Made by a program: the position numbers and the translations under genes
Shown here: positions 1 through 4,269 of the stretch, piece after piece
Layout of the letters: each line of letters begins with the position of its first letter
Numbering within the stretch: position 1 is the first letter of the stretch
Assembly (NCBI GenBank): GCA_030036915.1
Contig: JASHSC010000589.1
Coordinates: forward strand, 1-5,354
Direction: 5' to 3'
Source: Terriglobia bacterium
GTDB lineage: Bacteria > Acidobacteriota > Terriglobia > UBA7540
DNA length: 5,354 nt
The notes under the pieces: model-generated
What the model was told of the DNA's origin: nothing
Seen by the model: the letters and a program-made list of their open reading frames with translations, nothing else
Databases searched by the model: none

Positions 1-409
1 GATCGCCCTTCAGGTTATTGCAGCGATGGCAGCAGGCCACGAGATTATCCCAATCCGTGTGGCCGCCGCGCGAACGCGGGATGACGTGGTCCAGCGTCAA
101 CTCATGGGCAGGCATCACCCGGCCGCAAAACTGGCACGTGTAGCGGTCGCGCAGAAGCACGTTCTTGCGACTGAGGGCGCGAGTTTGATAAGGAATGCGC
201 CGGAACTCCACCAGCCGGATTACAGAAGGCACTCGAAATGCCAGTTGCGAGGAGTGAATGAAGAATCCGTCTTCTTCTTCCGTGGTGGCCACCCCTTTAA
301 GCACCAGAACGATGGCCCGGCGAACGGCAGTGACATTGATGGGCTCGTACGTGGCGTTGAGCACCAGTACCGGCTCATGCAGAACCCGGCGTTGGCCATC
401 CTCCGACAT
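1..409 (-). CDS. HNH endonuclease family protein, 3' end beyond the window
   Basis: 136 codons are visible from ATG 409-407; the C-terminus lies past the left edge. The N-terminal part (about residues 13-75, beginning VLVLNATYEPINV) is the conserved lead-in of a widespread stand-alone bacterial HNH family. The nuclease core follows: a zinc knuckle CQFC (C92, C95), the HNH motif DHVIPRSRGG (D107, H108), WDNLV (N122) and a second CxxC, CHRC (C127, C130), then NNLKGD. Known for the fold: H108 would be the general base in a beta-beta-alpha-metal site, and the four cysteines bind structural zinc. The start is well fixed, because an in-frame TGA lies three codons upstream (418-416) and a Shine-Dalgarno-like GGTGA (420-416) sits 6 nt before the ATG. 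It is 44 nt downstream of comF and probably co-transcribed with it. The substrate is unknown; such proteins are usually annotated only by domain. The family call is firm and the role is not. Confidence 0.93.
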   Translation of the reverse strand, partial: MSEDGQRRVLHEPVLVLNATYEPINVTAVRRAIVLVLKGVATTEEEDGFFIHSSQLAFRVPSVIRLVEFRRIPYQTRALSRKNVLLRDRYTCQFCGRVMPAHELTLDHVIPRSRGGHTDWDNLVACCHRCNNLKGD

Positions 410-453
410 GCGGTTTCACCCACAGACGCAGTTAGCGCCCGCCCATGAGCTTA

Positions 454-1266
454 TTATGTCCAGTCCCGGTCCAGTCCGTCAACTGTGTTGTCGCGGTCGG
501 CGCTGGAAAGGTCAGGAAATTGGGGCGTGGCACGCGCCAGCGCGAGAGCAATCACCTCAGCCGCCCCCGCGCGCCGCAATGCCCGGGCACACGCGGAAAT
601 GGTGGCCCCGGTGGTCATGACGTCGTCCACCACGACGATTCGGCGGCCGCGAATCGCTGCCGGATGCACCACTTCAAAGACTCCTCGCACGTTCTCCCGC
701 CGGGCCGCCACGCTGAGGCCGGTTTGCGGAGGGGTTGCGCGTTTCCGGCGCAGGCATTCGCGGAGTATCGCGGGCCGCTCGGTTACGGCCCGCTTCAGCG
801 CGCGCGCCAGGCCTCCGGCCAGCAGTTGGGATTGATTGTAGCCGCGCTCGCGCCGGCGCGCTGAGTGCAAAGGAACAGCGACGATGAGGGGACAGCCAAG
901 CTCGCCGTCATTCGGCAGCATCTTCCACGGGAAGGCCAGCAATTCGCCCAGACGCCCGCCCAAGCGCTCGTCGCCTGCAAACTTCACCCGCAGGATGGCC
1001 CTGCGAAGATTGCCGGTGTAGAGGCCAAAGCAGCGGGCGACGTCAAAGCCCGGATCATCGCGCCGGCACCCGGCACATTCAGCAACGGCGGAATCGAGCG
1101 CGTGGGGAGAAGCAAAGGGCAAGCCGCACCGCGCGCACGAGGGTCCGCGCCATGGCGTCAAGGACGCCCAGCAAGACCGGCAGATGCGCAGGCCGCATTC
1201 GCTCGCGAGCTCAGCTCTGCACAGGCAGCATTCGGTGGGGAAAGTTACAGCCAGAGTGGCGTCCAA
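454..1266 (-). CDS. comF: ComF family phosphoribosyltransferase-like protein
   Basis: A 270-residue protein of usual ComF length. The N-terminal third holds four CxxC pairs (C13/C16, C29/C32, C44/C47, C64/C67), matching the zinc-binding double-zinc-ribbon of ComF. Then come the PLH segment (132-134), RERGYNQ (139-145) and the PRPP-binding loop IVVVDDVMTTGAT (210-222, acidic pair D214-D215), which define the type I phosphoribosyltransferase fold. In naturally transformable bacteria ComF acts in the cytoplasm during uptake of single-stranded DNA, but the family is also common in species not known to be competent, and its enzymatic reaction is unsettled. The start used is TTG at 1266-1264. No ATG, GTG or TTG lies between it and the stop of the dksA-like gene, although the frame stays open upstream. 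GGGAG (1273-1269) sits only 3 nt before the TTG, which is closer than usual. The gene follows the dksA-like gene by 85 nt and is followed by the HNH gene. Family identity is secure; the exact start is not. Confidence 0.93.
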   Translation of the reverse strand: MDATLAVTFPTECCLCRAELASECGLRICRSCWASLTPWRGPSCARCGLPFASPHALDSAVAECAGCRRDDPGFDVARCFGLYTGNLRRAILRVKFAGDERLGGRLGELLAFPWKMLPNDGELGCPLIVAVPLHSARRRERGYNQSQLLAGGLARALKRAVTERPAILRECLRRKRATPPQTGLSVAARRENVRGVFEVVHPAAIRGRRIVVVDDVMTTGATISACARALRRAGAAEVIALALARATPQFPDLSSADRDNTVDGLDRDWT

Positions 1267-1351
1267 GAACTCCCGAAGGAGTTGGCGCGCTCGAGAGTGG
1301 AAAGTGAAGGCTTGGGAGAAAACGGCCTCGCGGAATGATATCCGATATGAA

Positions 1352-1705
1352 CTATAGCAGCCCTTTATCCTGCTTTTCCTGGCATTCGATGCAATGCCGC
1401 GCCCAGGGAACGGCTTCCAACCGTTTCTGCTGCACTTCCTCTCCGCACGCCACGCACTGGCCGTACGTTCCTTCCTTGGTGCGCTCCAGCGCCTCGTTCA
1501 CCAGTTGCAGCAACCGCCGATGTTCGTCGCTTTGGTGGAACAGGAATTCCTTGGTATAGGAGTTCGCCGCTTTGTCGGCGATGTCTTGCGTGGCCTCTTC
1601 GTCAGCCTCGCGCCCGTCCTGCTCCGACTTGGTCGCCAAACGCAGAAGCTCCGCCTCCTTGGCCAGAAGGCGCTTCTTATAGTATTCGACTTTCTTTTTG
1701 TCCAT
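1352..1705 (-). CDS. DksA/TraR family zinc-finger transcription regulator
   Basis: A 117-residue soluble protein, shorter than E. coli DksA (about 151). Residues 1-75 are highly charged and predicted to form a helical hairpin (coiled coil). The C-terminus carries a four-cysteine zinc finger, CVAC (C84, C87) and CIEC (C105, C108), as in DksA/TraR C4 fingers. At the expected coiled-coil tip is DIADKA (D41, D44, A46), which keeps the D-x-x-D-x-A pattern used by DksA to act inside the RNA polymerase secondary channel. By homology it would bind RNA polymerase and alter initiation, perhaps with ppGpp, in the stringent or general stress response. The start ATG 1705-1703 has AAGG (1715-1712) upstream at good spacing. 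Its own sigma-70-like promoter and a leader hairpin lie just upstream. It is the first gene of a unit continuing into comF. Whether it works like DksA or like shorter family members (TraR, YocK-type) cannot be told from sequence alone. Confidence 0.9.
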   Translation of the reverse strand: MDKKKVEYYKKRLLAKEAELLRLATKSEQDGREADEEATQDIADKAANSYTKEFLFHQSDEHRRLLQLVNEALERTKEGTYGQCVACGEEVQQKRLEAVPWARHCIECQEKQDKGLL

Positions 1706-1711
1706 GCGTTA

Positions 1712-1715
1712 CCTT
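1712..1715 (-). promoter_or_regulatory. Shine-Dalgarno AAGG of the dksA-like gene
   Basis: AAGG followed by six nucleotides and then ATG 1705-1703. It supports this start for the dksA-like gene and lies just after the leader hairpin at 1740-1722. Confidence 0.6.
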
Positions 1716-1721
1716 GAATTC

Positions 1722-1740
1722 TTCGCCAGCGGGAGGCGAA
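1722..1740 (-). promoter_or_regulatory. short hairpin in the 5' leader of the dksA-like gene
   Basis: A perfect 6-bp inverted repeat (TTCGCC at 1740-1735 and GGCGAA at 1727-1722, read on the minus strand) encloses a 7-nt loop. If transcription starts near 1742-1741, as the upstream promoter predicts, this hairpin would form at the very 5' end of the message and finish about 7 nt before the Shine-Dalgarno. 5'-terminal stems of this kind can stabilise messages. That role here is inference, and a 6-bp stem can arise by chance. Confidence 0.35.
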
Positions 1741-1746
1741 TCAAAA

Positions 1747-1776
1747 ATTGTACGGGTGGTTGGACGAAACTGTCAA
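1747..1776 (-). promoter_or_regulatory. sigma-70-type promoter for dksA-like gene, comF and HNH gene
   Basis: On the minus strand a perfect -35 box TTGACA (1776-1771) is followed after 18 nt by TACAAT (1752-1747), which matches five of six bases of the -10 consensus. The start point is predicted at G1742 or A1741, giving a leader of about 36 nt before ATG 1705. It sits in the only gap between the anti-sigma gene and the dksA-like gene, so it separates two transcription units. The 18-nt spacer is within the functional range. This is the best promoter in the window. Confidence 0.72.
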
Positions 1777-1792
1777 GCCTAAGGTGGGGAAG

Positions 1793-2029
1793 TCACCTGC
1801 GCCCTTGCAACCTTCGCTTCAACGCATCGTGCAAGCGCGTGCGGACATCATCGGGGAGTGAAAAGAGCTTGCCGTCGCAATAGAGCTCAATGGTCTTCTT
1901 CGTGCTGTCGAACACGGCGTGGCAGTGGTTGCAATAGGTCAAGTGAGCCTCAAGGGTTTGCTTCAATGCCGCGTCCAGCTCGCCGTCCAGATACCCGTTG
2001 ATCTCTTTAATGGCCTGATTGCATTTCAC
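1793..2029 (-). CDS. soluble zinc-binding anti-sigma factor (zf-HC2/ZAS type)
   Basis: A 78-residue protein with the anti-sigma zinc motif H-x3-C-x2-C, seen as H29, C33 and C36, plus a cysteine at position 3. C3 is exactly 26 residues before the histidine, the same spacing I recall for the zinc ligands C11/H37/C41/C44 of the redox-sensing anti-sigma factor RsrA. One more cysteine is at 51. There is no membrane segment, so it should act in the cytoplasm by binding the sigma factor encoded just upstream and keeping it from RNA polymerase. The start is GTG 2029-2027, overlapping the sigma stop as GTGA; an ATG at 2024-2022 is out of frame. A good Shine-Dalgarno, GAGGA (2042-2038), lies 8 nt upstream inside the sigma gene. 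The overlap implies coupled translation and near-equal amounts of both partners. No terminator is evident after it. The family call is strong; thiol sensing is inferred. Confidence 0.87.
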   Translation of the reverse strand: MKCNQAIKEINGYLDGELDAALKQTLEAHLTYCNHCHAVFDSTKKTIELYCDGKLFSLPDDVRTRLHDALKRRLQGRR

Positions 2030-2637
2030 TGAATTGATCCTCGCTTGAAGATTTTGCTCAGCTCTTCGCGCAAACGCAGGCGTGCGCGAAAGAGCCGGGC
2101 CTTGACCGCGCCCACCGTCAGATTCAAGACTTCAGCCGTCTCCTCGGTGCTCAAACCTTCCACGTCACGAAGGTAAAAGACCGTGCGGAAGCCCGGCGGC
2201 AGCGAACTCGCCGCGCTCTGAAGAATCCGTTCCAACTCCGCCTGCGCGAATTGCTGCTCGGGATTGGGTTTCCAATCGGCGAATTCCCGCACCACCACTT
2301 CACCGTTTTCATCCTCGGACGTCTCCATGGGAACTTCCCGGCTGCTCCGCCGCTTGCGGAGCTTCATGAGCGCTTCGTTCACGGCAATGCGCACAATCCA
2401 GGTGTAAAAGCGCGAGTCCTCGCGAAAATCCGGCAAGTGCTCAAAGGCCTTTAGAAAAGCCTCTTGCAGCACGTCCTCAGCGTCCTCACGGTTTCCCGTA
2501 ATATTCATTCCCAACCTGTAGATCTTCTTCTCATACCGATTCACGAGCTCCTCGAAGGCGGCATAGTTCCCCGCCTTCGCCTCGCCAATCAGGTGCGACT
2601 CATCTCGCGCCAACGCAACTTGTGGAAGTTCCGCCAT
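2026..2637 (-). CDS. ECF (RpoE-like) RNA polymerase sigma factor
   Basis: A 203-residue sigma factor with only regions 2 and 4, the usual ECF layout and length. Region 2 spans about residues 25-98. It has the region 2.1/2.2 helix around NRYEKKIYRLGMNITGN and DAEDVLQEAFLKAF (52-65), then FYTWIVRIAVNEALMKLRKRR (77-97), which covers the -10 recognition and melting segments 2.3/2.4. A charged acidic linker (about 100-128) precedes region 4 (about 132-195). The helix-turn-helix there covers LSTEETAEVLNLTVGAVKAR (162-181) and would read the -35 element. The start ATG 2637-2635 is supported by an in-frame TAA eight codons upstream (2661-2659) and a weak purine-rich site AAAGAG. It overlaps the anti-sigma gene, so activity is expected to be controlled by that protein. 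It follows rpe by 64 nt, so it may be the distal part of the pentose phosphate operon or have its own promoter. The stimulus and regulon are unknown. Confidence 0.97.
   Translation of the reverse strand: MAELPQVALARDESHLIGEAKAGNYAAFEELVNRYEKKIYRLGMNITGNREDAEDVLQEAFLKAFEHLPDFREDSRFYTWIVRIAVNEALMKLRKRRSSREVPMETSEDENGEVVVREFADWKPNPEQQFAQAELERILQSAASSLPPGFRTVFYLRDVEGLSTEETAEVLNLTVGAVKARLFRARLRLREELSKIFKRGSIQ
2038..2042 (-). promoter_or_regulatory. Shine-Dalgarno GAGGA deciding the GTG start of the anti-sigma gene
   Basis: GAGGA ends 8 nt before GTG 2029-2027 and lies within the last codons of the sigma factor gene. It supports the non-ATG start and independent as well as coupled translation. Confidence 0.7.
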
Positions 2638-2701
2638 TCGAGACTCTTTTTGGATGCCTTAAACGCTCATGAAGTTACGGCGCTTACGGCCCCGATATAG
2701 A
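2638..2701. other. gap between rpe and the sigma gene
   Basis: This 64-nt spacer has no hairpin followed by a T-run, so no intrinsic terminator is seen. On the minus strand GTAACTT (2678-2672) resembles an ECF -35 box and ATCCAAA (2655-2649) a -10 box, 16 nt apart. However, a start from it would leave almost no leader, so it is not called as a promoter. Confidence 0.5.
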
Positions 2702-3364
2702 TTACTTCTTTTCCGCACATGCAATCAATCGCGCAATGGCCGGGCCCGCACCTTCCGGCGCGTCGTAAACCGACGACCCCGCCACCATCACATCCGCGCC
2801 TGCTTCCGCCGCGAGACGAATCGTCTCCTCATTAATTCCGCCGTCCACTTCCACCTCGCATTCCAGGCCATGTTCCTGAAGCGCATTCCTCACCTGGCGG
2901 ATTTTCGGCAGCGTGGTGTGAATGAACTTTTGCCCACCGAACCCGGGATTGACGGTCATGACGAGAACCAGTTTCACCATTTCGAGCACTTCCGAAAGCG
3001 TGGATGCCGGCGTGGAAGGGTTCAGCGCCACGGCCGGCTTCTTTCCCAGGCTGGCAATATATTCCAGAACACGATGCAGGTGCGGTGTGGCTTCCTGGTG
3101 AACAATGATGGTATCCGCGCCCGCGGCGGCGAATGACTCAATAAAATCCTCCGGCGGCGTGACCATCAAATGCGCCTCGAGAATCAATCGGGTCAGCGGC
3201 CGCAGGGCGCGAATGGCGATGGCTCCAAAGGTGATGTTGGGAACAAAGTGGCCATCCATCACGTCCACCTGGATGCGGTCCACTCCCGCCGCCTCAACCA
3301 ACTGCACTTGCTCGCCAAGACGTGTAAAATCCGCGGAAAGAATCGAGGGTGCGATCTTTATCAT
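2702..3364 (-). CDS. rpe: ribulose-phosphate 3-epimerase
   Basis: A 220-residue (beta/alpha)8-barrel enzyme of normal length. It interconverts ribulose 5-phosphate and xylulose 5-phosphate in the cytoplasm, in the pentose phosphate or Calvin pathway. Conserved blocks are in order: IAPSILSADF (4-13), VDVMDGHFVPNITFG (33-47), EAHLMV (63-68), the loop VMTVNPGFGGQKFI (135-148), VEVDGGIN (171-178) and the phosphate-binding end VAGSSVY (194-200). Catalytic and metal-site residues D34, H65 and D174 are present. Position 32, normally the histidine metal ligand in the HxD motif, is glutamine (codon CAG, 3271-3269). The start ATG 3364-3362 is fixed by an in-frame TGA directly before it (3367-3365). There is no Shine-Dalgarno; instead a hairpin-forming repeat ends about 10 nt upstream. 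It lies between pgl and the sigma gene, consistent with an oxidative pentose phosphate operon. Confidence 0.97.
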   Translation of the reverse strand: MIKIAPSILSADFTRLGEQVQLVEAAGVDRIQVDVMDGHFVPNITFGAIAIRALRPLTRLILEAHLMVTPPEDFIESFAAAGADTIIVHQEATPHLHRVLEYIASLGKKPAVALNPSTPASTLSEVLEMVKLVLVMTVNPGFGGQKFIHTTLPKIRQVRNALQEHGLECEVEVDGGINEETIRLAAEAGADVMVAGSSVYDAPEGAGPAIARLIACAEKK

Positions 3365-3373
3365 TCAGAAGAC

Positions 3374-3455
3374 ACTGGAAACTAGAAACCGGAAATTGGT
3401 AGGAGACTCTACATTCCAGTTCCAAGTTTCTAGTTTCCAATTTCCAGTTTCCCAC
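3374..3455. repeat. two facing arrays of a 7-bp repeat forming a hairpin
   Basis: On the plus strand, 3414-3455 is a tandem run of about six imperfect heptamers close to TTCCAGT (variants with T or A at positions 4-6, e.g. TTCTAGT at 3428-3434). The minus strand carries the same heptamers over 3400-3374. The two arrays are inverted and separated by about 13 nt. They share a perfect 13-bp pairing, GGAAACTAGAAAC (3377-3389) with its complement at 3426-3438, plus broken inner pairing (3391-3394 with 3420-3423, and TGG 3397-3399 with 3416-3418). The element fills most of the pgl-rpe gap, and its right array includes the last pgl codons and stop. It resembles low-complexity intergenic repeats seen dispersed in some bacterial genomes; that comparison is from memory. 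There is no T-run after the stem, so it is not a standard terminator. Confidence 0.8.
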
Positions 3456-4245
3456 TCAGCTTCCCCGCCGCGCTTTTCTCAATGAACCAGCTCAAGCGCC
3501 CGTGCGTGGGTTGAATGAGCTGCGCGGGGAATTTTCCTGCCGGTCCGTTCAACACTTGATGCAGAGTATCCGCCTTGTCCGCCCCGGCGATCAGGAAGAT
3601 GACGTGCGCTGCGGCATTGAGCACGGGAAAGGTCAACGTCAGGCGGTGCGAATTGAGCTTGGGCGCGAAGTTGGGAACTACCCATGCCGTATGCTCACCC
3701 AGCGCGGCACTCTCAGGAAAAAGCGACGCCGTATGCCCGTCAGGGCCCATGCCCAGGAAGATCAAGTCGAATTGCGGCCACTGGCCCGGGGCCGGCTTCA
3801 GAGCCGACGCCAGATCCTCCGCATACTCGCGCGCGGCGTGCTCACGGTCCGGGCTCTCCGCTGCCATTCGGTGAAAATTCTCCTCGGGAAGCGGGGAAGG
3901 TTCAATGAGGGCCTGCCGGATCATTCGGTAATTGCTCTGCGCATCGTCCGGCGGCACGCAGCGTTCGTCCACTTGAAACAACTGAACGTTTGTCCATCGC
4001 ACCCTGCCGCCAAACGTTTGGCTACCCAGCAACTCGTAGAGCAGCTTGGGCGTCGATCCGCCCGAAAGCGCCGCGCAAAAGGGCTTTTTATCAATCGCCT
4101 TCACACGCGCCTGCTCCTCGAAGCGCGTCGCCGCCGCCCAGCTCAACTGCTCCAGGTCATCGAAGGTGCGAATCTCGGGTTTTCCTTTTGACGACGCTTG
4201 TTGGTTGATTGCCAGACCTCCATGAGTATTGTGCGGGAATCCCAA
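3430..4245 (-). CDS. pgl: 6-phosphogluconolactonase (DevB/SOL type)
   Basis: A 271-residue protein that hydrolyses 6-phosphoglucono-1,5-lactone to 6-phosphogluconate, the second step of the oxidative pentose phosphate pathway, in the cytoplasm. Family blocks are in order: SGGSTP (61-66, phosphate binding), VDERCVPPDDAQSNY (92-106), GMGPDGHTASLFP (165-177, with H171 at the position of the proposed catalytic histidine) and a PKLNSHRLTLT segment (195-205). The body reads as a full-length lactonase. The start is uncertain. TTG 4245-4243 gives the longest frame, but the first 20 or so residues look unlike the family. A strong GGAGGT (4221-4216) lies inside this stretch with no ATG, GTG or TTG at a useful in-frame distance. 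The C-terminus is also odd: residues 264-271 and the TAG are encoded by heptamer repeat, beyond the usual family end near SAAGKL. It follows opcA by 24 nt and precedes rpe, so co-transcription is likely. Confidence 0.95.
   Translation of the reverse strand: MGFPHNTHGGLAINQQASSKGKPEIRTFDDLEQLSWAAATRFEEQARVKAIDKKPFCAALSGGSTPKLLYELLGSQTFGGRVRWTNVQLFQVDERCVPPDDAQSNYRMIRQALIEPSPLPEENFHRMAAESPDREHAAREYAEDLASALKPAPGQWPQFDLIFLGMGPDGHTASLFPESAALGEHTAWVVPNFAPKLNSHRLTLTFPVLNAAAHVIFLIAGADKADTLHQVLNGPAGKFPAQLIQPTHGRLSWFIEKSAAGKLSGKLEIGN
4216..4221 (-). promoter_or_regulatory. strong Shine-Dalgarno GGAGGT near the pgl start
   Basis: This is the best Shine-Dalgarno match in the window, at codons 9-10 of the longest pgl frame. 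The only in-frame codons at usable range are CTG (4215-4213, too close) and ATC (4209-4207, with 7 nt after GGAGG). An out-of-frame ATG (4224-4222) overlaps it. It suggests that pgl begins inside the annotated frame, possibly with a rare start codon, or that a base is wrong or lost here. Confidence 0.45.
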
Positions 4246-4269
4246 CGGAATTCTCGATCGTGTTTGAGC

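Noticed and set aside
865..1338. Plus-strand open frame opposite comF, and similar ones opposite the HNH gene and opcA.
   Set aside because: These overlap well-supported genes and have low-complexity Ala/Arg/Pro composition without domain motifs.
1338..1348. Palindrome ATATC-C-GATAT after the dksA-like gene, considered as an operator or terminator.
   Set aside because: The arms are 5 bp with a one-base centre and no T-run; this size is common by chance.
1782..1798. Inverted repeat AGGTG/CACCT around the anti-sigma stop codon, considered as a terminator.
   Set aside because: Only 5 bp of stem and no T-run follows on the minus strand.
2649..2678. Possible ECF self-promoter for the sigma gene: GTAACTT, 16 nt, then ATCCAAA on the minus strand.
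   Set aside because: The boxes resemble the RpoE pattern, but the start point would be only about 6 nt before the ATG and would remove the ribosome site. Without data it is too weak to call.
2640..3410. Shared 8-mer GAGACTCT at 2640-2647 (before the sigma start) and 3403-3410 (hairpin loop before rpe), considered as a common operator.
   Set aside because: One exact 8-mer found after the fact in two places is weak evidence, and the flanks do not match.
3105..3485. Plus-strand open frame ending in a peptide rich in FQ-VSS-like units.
   Set aside because: The unit is the translation of the heptamer repeat, and the rest is antisense to rpe; it is not a gene.
3502..4191. Long open frame on the plus strand opposite pgl (229 codons).
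   Set aside because: It is rich in Arg, Gln and Leu with no recognisable motif and lies wholly antisense to a clear lactonase gene, so it is a shadow frame.
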